The notes below the pieces were generated by a model, which saw only the letters and a program-made list of their open reading frames with translations, made no database searches and was not told the DNA's origin. From NCBI GenBank assembly GCA_037976565.1, contig CP137686.1, positions 27,314,626-27,378,625 on the forward strand: 64,000 bases of DNA, written 5' to 3'. Source of the DNA: Mesocentrotus franciscanus (Eukaryota > Echinodermata > Echinoidea > Camarodonta > Strongylocentrotidae). A program made the translations under genes and the position numbers. Below, piece after piece: positions 45,832 through 54,800 of the stretch. Within the stretch, counting starts at the first letter, position 1, and every line of letters starts with the position of its first letter.

Positions 45832-48800
45832 CCTCTCTCTCTCTCTCGCTCACTGCAGGTGCCCTTATATAGGGAAACCCCCTTTCAACCCCTTTTTAAT
45901 CACAAAAGGGAGACCATTTGAGTTTAAGACAAAGCAAAATCTTCCACACAAACTTCCAACGTATAATACATGGGAAATCATTCCCAATAATACAAGTAAT
46001 TGTGGGATTCTTCGAATCTTAAAGATGTCGGAAATCTACACCACGTACGTGGATATCAGCTAGTTGTGGGATTCTTTGAATCTTAAAATCTGTCAATATA
46101 CAGTCTGACAGAATATTTCAGTCTAAAAAGCAACAGAAACCGTGAGTAAGAACTATTTAGGTGGTCTGTCGTATATCGACAGATCACCTATTAATTTCGT
46201 CAGAATTTTCTTTCTTATTTAGTCATATTTCTCCGCACTTTTTTGTTCCGACGATAACTCAAGATCGGTACAGTCAATTTCTTTCAATTTTGGCACAGTC
46301 ATGGGTCATTGTCATAAGACGTGACAGAAACATTTTCAAGGTCACCAGGTCTTCATGACGTCATCTAGGCGCCATTTTTTTTTTTTTTTGTACTTTCAAC
46401 TCATAATCATATCTTCATAACGAAAAGTCATTTCTCATTCATATTTATCATGATCAAGGTCAATATCCGTCCGGTCAATTTCAGGTCAAAAAACGCGCGC
46501 GCATGCGTCCAAATTTTGATATGTTCTAGCTGAGACAATTTTCTACAAATGCAGCCACCACGATTTTTCATTTTGACAAAGGCATCATGGCGTATTTTTG
46601 CGATTAAAAGGGGCATGTCAATTTTTCACATTTTTCGTGTATTCTCTCTGGGACATGACTTTTTTCAAAACTGGATTCTACATTCCCATCTTTTGCGAGC
46701 AATATCTCCGTCGTTTTAGTTTAGTTTTCGCTGAGCTTCGAGTATGTTGTAGCTGAGACAATTAGCTATCACAAGTGTGCCCTTTTTTGTCGATCAGATG
46801 CTAGGATCATGCTCATATTTCACTTGCAAAGTGGGATTTGAGATTTCCATTTTCCGTTCACGTGTAATGTCTATGTGGATTATTGTGGTATAGTGGTCAT
46901 AGCACTTGCCTCCCATTCCGGCGACCCAAGTTCGATTCCTGGTGGGTCATTTTTTTTTTTTTTTGCCGTCGTTTTAAATTTGATTTTATGATCTTCTTCG
47001 ACTATTATAACATATTATCATATACAATCACAAACAATGTAATAAAATGCCTAATTTTGCGTGTTATATCTATGGGAGAGGAATGTCAATCGTTTGATAC
47101 AACCCTATGGGAAATCTGATTCCTTGTCGTGTATTAAACCTATAGGGTTAATCTCCTAAGTATGTTGGAATATATCAAATCATCACATTTTTATGATGTT
47201 AGTCTCCTTCCCAGACGTTTATATTTTCCAGTTATTCAGCCCAGGTACATGCAATGTTTACGTCTCTCCCACGGACATAGAATTGTTTACATGTTTATAA
47301 CTCTCTTTCTCTATATAGTAAATATTCAATTCTATTTATGCTGGAAATATTACATGCATCGTTCTCCATTGCATCTCTTTCTCTTTCTCTCTCTCCTCTC
47401 TCTTGCTCTGTTTCCCTTCCCCTCTCTTGTTCTGCCCCCTATCCTTCTCTTGCTCTGTCTTTGCATCTTTCTCTCTACTCTTTCACTCTCTCCCTATCTC
47501 TGTCTCCCTCTCTTGCTCTTCCTCTCTCTGTCTCTGCCTCTCACTGTATACTCACTCACCCTCTCCCTTTACCGCCTCTGGTTCTCGTTTTCCCTCCGAT
47601 ATCTCTTTTTATTTTCTTTAATTTCCTCTAGCTCTTCATTTTGCCCTTTGTATTCTTATTTCACCCCTACCATGTTTCCTTATACTATCCCCTCTCCTTC
47701 TAAGTGTATGCATTCTGATTCCTCTTTCATCCCTCGGTCCAGCTCATGTATTTTTACATGACTATAACCCGTCTCCCTCTCTCCTTCTCTATATCTATAT
47801 TTTCATTAAATTTAATTATGATCATGATTTTGATCATAATCATTTCTCAATATTTTGTTCATCGGTTAAGTTATCACTTCAGTTCAGGTCACAGTTCAAT
47901 CTATTAGTTCATCAGTTCATTCATCAGTTCATCAGTTTAGCTCATCAATTCAGTTCATTTCACATCAGTTCAATCTATACAGTTCATCAGTACTTCATTC
48001 ATCAATTCATATCTTAATACATCATTTTAAATTAACATCATTATATTGGATCATTGAATTGAAGATGAGCATGATCATAAGAATTGAAGACAGACCACCT
48101 AATTCGTCCTCATGACGAATTAAATTTCTAGTTCTGTTTGTATTATTGGGTATCAATTTCGTTTTACTCATTTCTTCGACACTTCTTCCCAATGTTTGCA
48201 AAATAATGAAGCAACAGAAACCGTTTTCTTTTTAGAGTCAAATATTTTGTCAGACTGTATATAGATAGATGATATCCATTAGGAAGTAGGTCCATGGTTT
48301 TATGGTCATGTGTTACGCACTGCTTTGGTAAATCTATCGTCCTGGATCACGCATGCATATGCTATATTATGAAATATATTTGTATATGATCTATTTGTAC
48401 TCTCCATATTGATTATGAAATGAATAGTACTACATCATCATAATTACTAGGAGGGGCGGTTACACAAAGAAAAGAAGAACAATTTTGAATTAGAATTGTG
48501 TTTAGTGAATAAAACGCCAGCCTGCCAGTAGTTGTAAATTTCATCCAAAATCATTCGCATAAAATATATCACTGTTTGCTGCATGGGAGGGGCGTTAACT
48601 CTGTGTATAAGTATATGAGTTCTATGCCTTCTTGCTCTTAACAAGCAAGAATACTAATATTATAGATATTTTGATCTCGAAAACCAGTAGAAGAACCAGA
48701 TCAAGACTAAAACAGTTCGAATATAGGTGAAAGAAGGAAGAAAGGCAAAGATAGAGAAGAAGCAAAAACATAATAAAGATATAAAAGATGGGGAAAAGGG

Positions 48801-51800
48801 GGAAATGACACAAGAAGGGGGCACTAAAATGAGATAGGAACTAATAAATCACTCACGCCATCAAAATACATGTTCATTAAAATAATCACCAATGAGAAGA
48901 GGAAGAAGGGGAAAATTAATTAAAAAACAAGAAGCCCCGATTAGATAGGGAAGTATCTGTTTGATTAAAACTGGATATTTTGTATAAACTGTAAATATTG
49001 ACATTGTTATGGCAGTATCGGTCAATCGGTGTACCATGGGGAAATCCCGGCTTTTAATATCACTAACTAGTGGTCTTTAAAGAAGAAAATAGTATGCTAG
49101 TATAGGGGCGGATCCAAGATTTAAAAAAAGGGGGCACAATACCGCAAACTATCTGAAAAGCAAGAAAATAGATAGTAAATAGCAATAAAAGCTATCATAT
49201 TTTAATTTGTTTGTCTTTTTAAAACTACAAGTTTATGAGGGGCAATTTTTACGGGGGTTGTGTTTATACTTTAAATTAAGTGAATCGGGTTTGAAATGGA
49301 GCACAGGACGATCGTGCCCCTCCGCCTTTGATAAGAGTTAGCATGATCTTAGAATTCACTCACATATTGCTGTTTGCCGAGAATGTTGAAGGTATATCAT
49401 TTCTATTTAAAATAGTTTTACTTTGGGTGATGTATGTAAATCCGTATCCGGACACCTACCCCCTGGACATCCACCCCCGGATAACCACCCCCAGTAAACT
49501 ACCCCCTAGGACAACTACCCCTAGGGCAACCACCCTCTACCTACCCCGGACAACTACCCCTACGACAACCATTCCCCCGGACAACTACCCCCTTGGATAG
49601 TTGTCCGGGGGTAGTTGTCCTAGAGGATGGTTGTCGTAGGGGTAGTTGTCCGGGGAAAGTTGGCCCAGAGGGTAGTCGTCCTAGAGGGTGGTTGCCCTAG
49701 GGGTAGTTGTCCTAGTGGGTAGTTGACTGGGGTGGTTATCCGGGGGTGGAAGTCCAGGGGGTAGGTGTCCTAGAACCATGTAAATCGCCTTTAATTTTAA
49801 TTTTCCCTTAACAGAGGTTTTAAAAAAATGGTCACTTTAAACCTCTCGTGAAAAATATGCTATTCTGTGTAAACATGAGAGGTAGATGAATGAATTATGT
49901 TTAAAAAGAATGATTCGTTTGACTAAACTAAACAATTCTCAGAAGAAACACATCTACAACTTCAGTTGTGTCAGAATGTCAGGATGTTTTTGAGTCACTG
50001 TCATGTCAAAAACGCACACTGCATTGTACAAAATAACCCTTTTCAAAATTACTTTTGTTTGTTTATTAATCATTTATTCTTGTAGACATATTTTTGAGAA
50101 CAGGAAGACAACTACGTGAAGAAATGATGTTAGCATGTGGCTTGCAATAACGTATGAGTGCGGGCGGCGTACGCCCCTCCCACACAAATCTCTAATAACA
50201 CAATTAGATAAACTATTCTTGGCTCAAAGAGGGTAATAAGAACAATCTGTAATGCTGACTTTCGTGCTCATACAAATCCTCTTTTTTATCATCATAGGAT
50301 TTTAAAGGTAGGAGATATTTATTATATGCAACTGGGTTCCTTAATGTATGATCTCAACTCAGGTTTACTGCCACTGACATTAGCCAAGATCTTCAAGACA
50401 ATCAAATTCACAATTATGCCACAAGAGGTGCTTCTGCATTCCACTTACCCCATGCAAGGACAAAGTTTACTCTCAACACTTTAGTTTGCACTGGACCAAG
50501 GTTTTGGAACACTCTTGACTCAAGCATTAGCCATTCTGTCAGTATATCTGTCTTCAAACGTAAACTGAAGTTGTACTTATTGAATGATTACTTAGTTGAT
50601 TCTTAATCTATGCTGTCGTGATTTACATGTATACATGTATGTGAACTTAATCCATTCCTTAATTTACTACTGTATAGCAACTGCCGACTTACCTTTTCTC
50701 GCCTGTAGCTAGCTTTCAGCTTACAGTGAAAGTATGTCAATTTTTCTTTCTCCCCCATCTCTCTCTCTCTCTCTCTCCCGCCCCCTCTCTCCATTTCTAT
50801 ATCCCACGTTATTATCACTCTTATCGCCTCCTTTTGTACATAGTCTCTTCTCCCCACCCTTTTTTATTACTCCGTCAAACCATATTTATAATCATATGGC
50901 TATAGTTTATAGTTATTTGTTTTAGTACTTTAGCGCCTTTGACGAACATTTCTTGTATTAATCTATTATATAACAGGCTGTTTTTTTGTTGTTGATGGTG
51001 TCTAATGTTATTGTTTTGAGGGACCTGACCTTTACAAGCTTAGCTTTAATTAGGTCTCCTCGTCTTTTTCTTCCTTTTTTACTCACTTAAATGCATTACA
51101 TGAACTTGATCCTTATAAGTGTTCCTTTTATATACTCTACATGTTATAAATATGTTAAATTGTATTGCATTCATGTTGGAAGAAAGACAAATAAACTTGA
51201 ACTTGAACTTGAACACACACGCACACACACACACACACACACGCACACGCGCGCGCGCGCGCACACACACACACCGTATTCCTATTTTCAGACAAAGACT
51301 ATATAGAACTTTTAAAAATAAGTATTATCAACAGCGTGCCTCAGATTGTAAAGAAGTTTAAGGAGTTCCGATTTTGGAGAAGGCTCCATTGACCCGCCCG
51401 GAACGGCCCTTTATCGATTTCTGGATACGTCGCATGGCTTTACAAAGTCTAAGTGACATGAAAGGTGAATTCCCAATGTTCTGATTTTCTAGATCATAGA
51501 TCTGATGAAAATTAAATTTCTACAAGATCTAATACCACCTTATATTTCGAAATCGGAGGGTGTTTTTTTACTTTTATTTATATGTTTGTTTGTTTTAGAA
51601 CTGAAAGTGAAGATGAGCTATTGTCAAAGTTTCTTAATTTACACTCACGCAGGATAGCACGTAAATGTAAGTGTTTCCGCAGTGAGAAAATAATAAACAA
51701 AATAAATACCCTCACGTTTCCTTTTATTCACACTAGTATCAATGAACATGAATTTTCTGTTTCATATTACTGACAAACATGTTTATTTTGAGCAAGACAG

Positions 51801-54800
51801 AGTATTTTTACACGAGGATGCAATCTACCCACTTAGTATCCTTGCAAACTCAAACTCTAGAGTTACGCACTTTGCATTGGTGTAATATGTCTCTATTTAG
51901 TATTAATAATTTCTTAACGCTGGTGAAATATAAGTAGCTTTATTTTCATAGGAATTCGGAATAAAGAGACACTTATTCACAAGGATCTTATCGAATTTCA
52001 ATTAACCCGTTTTCTGTGCCATATATTAATTTAATTGATGGGTGTTCGAATCTACATGGATGGTAACATTTTATAATGTTAAATTTAATTAAACATGAGA
52101 CTGGTGGTTCCCGTGGCAGAAATTTGTCTCAAAATGCTTGAAATCATTTTACAAATTTTCGATCGAATACCATCATATGAAACATTTACAGGGATCTTTT
52201 CTTGCTCTCTTCTTAAAAACGGGATTTTTAAAAATAAATGCCAAGATTAACAAAATAATAGATCTTTTTAAAGTAATATCTAAATTGGAGTCCGTTTTGT
52301 TATGTATCCTGCTGTCTTTGACATTTTGTTTCCTCAAACTCCTTAAAATATCTAAAATGCTTTTATATTTAAAGGAATGTATACGATGTTGATTACACAT
52401 CCAAAGCAAAAAGAAAACCACCCAACCAACAAACAATACACGTATTCATCTCTTTCATTCGCTATACGTATTAAATCTAGAAACATCTTTCGATTCTATT
52501 ATTTCTAAGTTTGCTTAAGAACTTTACTTGCGTTGGTATTTGAGCGAATATAGGATAAAGTTTGAAGAGTATGTGACTGTGCGTCAGAAAGCAAATTAAA
52601 ATTAATACTCACATTTAAGTGTCATTGGTGATCAATAATCATATATTTCATGTAATTCGTCATTTTTTATATTATTGTTTTGAGTGTACATATTCCTTTG
52701 CACGTCTCTATACGTGAAATGACTTTTTGAAAGCGAAATCCTGTATCCGGCTGTGTTTAATATGCATTTGATTTATTTTTAAAAATCATCACTTTTTATT
52801 CACTTGTATAATTTGACTTTGTGGTAACTTTGGTCAACCCTTATCATCAAAATTACCCAACCTAATCGCAAGTACCGAAATCATACTGCAAGATTACAGT
52901 GGTAGGCTAAGGATTTTATTATTTAGAAAAAATGGGGATACTGCCACCATTATCACCACCACCACCGCCATCATCACCATCATCGTCGTCCGCATCGTGA
53001 TTATAATTTTCATGTTTTCTCTCCCCCCCCCCTCTTCTCTCTCCTTCTATCTCTCTCTCTCTCTCCTCTCTCTCTCTCTTCCGTCTCTCTCCCCTCTCTC
53101 TATCTCTTTCTCGTTTCTTTCTTTCTCCCCTCACTCTCTCATTTCTTCTCAATTACAGGTACGGACATCGGATTGGTTGGTTTCGAGTTTGACGTATATA
53201 CCCGGCTAGAGCATGCCGACGAGGGCACCTACAAAGACCTCGTATGCTACCCGCAGAACTTCTGCTCCATGCGATGGCTGAAGGACGGCCTCCCCTTCCC
53301 GTGGGCGTGGTCTTCTCGTATGGGCGTGACACAGGGCGTTTGTAATTCGACGCTCATGTTCCGGAGGGTGGGGCCTGATGCGGAGGGCGTGTACACGTGT
53401 GAAGTGACGGGTGCAAATGGAACAGTGATTTCGAGAAATATTACACTGAAAGTTATAGGTATGCAAAGAATTTCCCATTTCGTTCCCCCCTTTGATAGTT
53501 TTATTTTATTTTGCACAATGAGAAAGAGGTATTATGTATTTCTACTTCATTTTGGATGGACGTAATCTGTCATACTATTAAGTACATAATTGAAAGTATT
53601 CTTGTTATTTATAAAGTCTTTGATAATAGGCCTATAAAGATTTTATATAATTATATTCAAACATCCTTATTGTTAAGATAATGATCGTTGTAGAACTTGT
53701 AATTATACAGAATTGTTAATATCATACTTACAATGATGATTTTGATGATGATGATGATAAGGATAATGATATTTATATTCATAATAGTAATAATAATAAT
53801 GATAATAATAATAATAATAATTATAATAATAACATCAATAGTAATAATTGTGATTATGATTATCATTATCTTTACAACCTGTTGCAATTTTCATCATCAT
53901 TATCATGGTCATTTTAATTTTCATAATTAGACGATCTTTATAGTATCACGTTCTGTTATCTCTCACAGCTACTCCGCCCCGACCTCCGCCCATTGTTGTC
54001 GCCGGTGATCTTTGCGCCAATCACACGGGAGAGCTCGGGTCAAATGTCACCTTCCGTTGTGAGATCTATGTGGGTGAGGATGCTATGGCCTACAGCTACT
54101 CGTATTGGGTGATGGAAGTCACGCCAGGAGAATGGGCCTCCCCAGACTATGTTGGTGCGGATCTGAACGGGACGGTCATTCACGAAAATAGACCACAGTA
54201 TGTGTATACCGGCGCGTACAGCAGGATTTTAACCATTTTGAAACAGTACCCTTTTTCTTGAAAATGGCACAAAATGGACGTTTTTGAACCCCTTAATGCG
54301 GCACCGCGCGGACCGCAACCAATCTATAAAAAACACCCCTTTATACGCGTTTTCTTGGTCACGCATGCTTACAGTATTTGTATTTGACTGAGACCCCCGG
54401 GCTCTAAACCGACCATTTCTATGCCATTCGGGGTACTGTAATATGTTGTCGGTCTGTTTTCGGTTTCGTTGGTTTGACTGAGATATCATACCTCAATCAC
54501 ACCAACGAGACCGAGAACAGACCCAGAAGAGAATGAACGCAATACATGTTTTACTTTAACCCGCCAATGGCCAAAAATTGTCGGTTTAGAGTTGGTCTGA
54601 CAGTGTGACCATAGTGTGATTGAGGTATCACACCACCAAACCGATTCCAAACCGACCAAAGTCGAGCCATTTTGGGATAATGTAATCTTTCGTTCAGTCT
54701 GGTGTCGGACTCGTCGATGTAACTATACAGCATTAGGTATTCATGAAAATATAGATACATTATCAATTTACTTGGAGCTGCATGTCAGTACCATGGTGGG

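Larger units (their letters stand above)
46101..48257. mobile_element. Palindromic micro-MITE split by a 2.07-kb insertion
   Basis: Outer ends CAGTCTGACAGAATATTT and AAATATTTTGTCAGACTG are inverted repeats that extend to about 30 bp (to CTAAAAAG), with TATA on both flanks. Inside, AAGCAACAGAAACCG occurs as an exact 15-bp direct repeat at 46128-46142 and 48209-48223. Removing the segment between would leave a palindrome of about 76 bp. In gene 2 intron 1. Confidence 0.8.

Noticed and set aside
46873..46948. Functional tRNA-Gly gene
   Set aside because: Promoter boxes and a CCC-like anticodon are present, but acceptor and anticodon stems do not pair; kept only as a tRNA-like pseudogene.
47162..47761. 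199-codon frame, among the longest outside the LINEs
   Set aside because: The middle is a CT-rich tract; composition follows the repeat and no domain is visible.
52138..52392. Frames on both strands of similar length in gene 2 intron 1
   Set aside because: Both strands are open by chance in AT-rich DNA; no splice sites in matching phase and no family motif.
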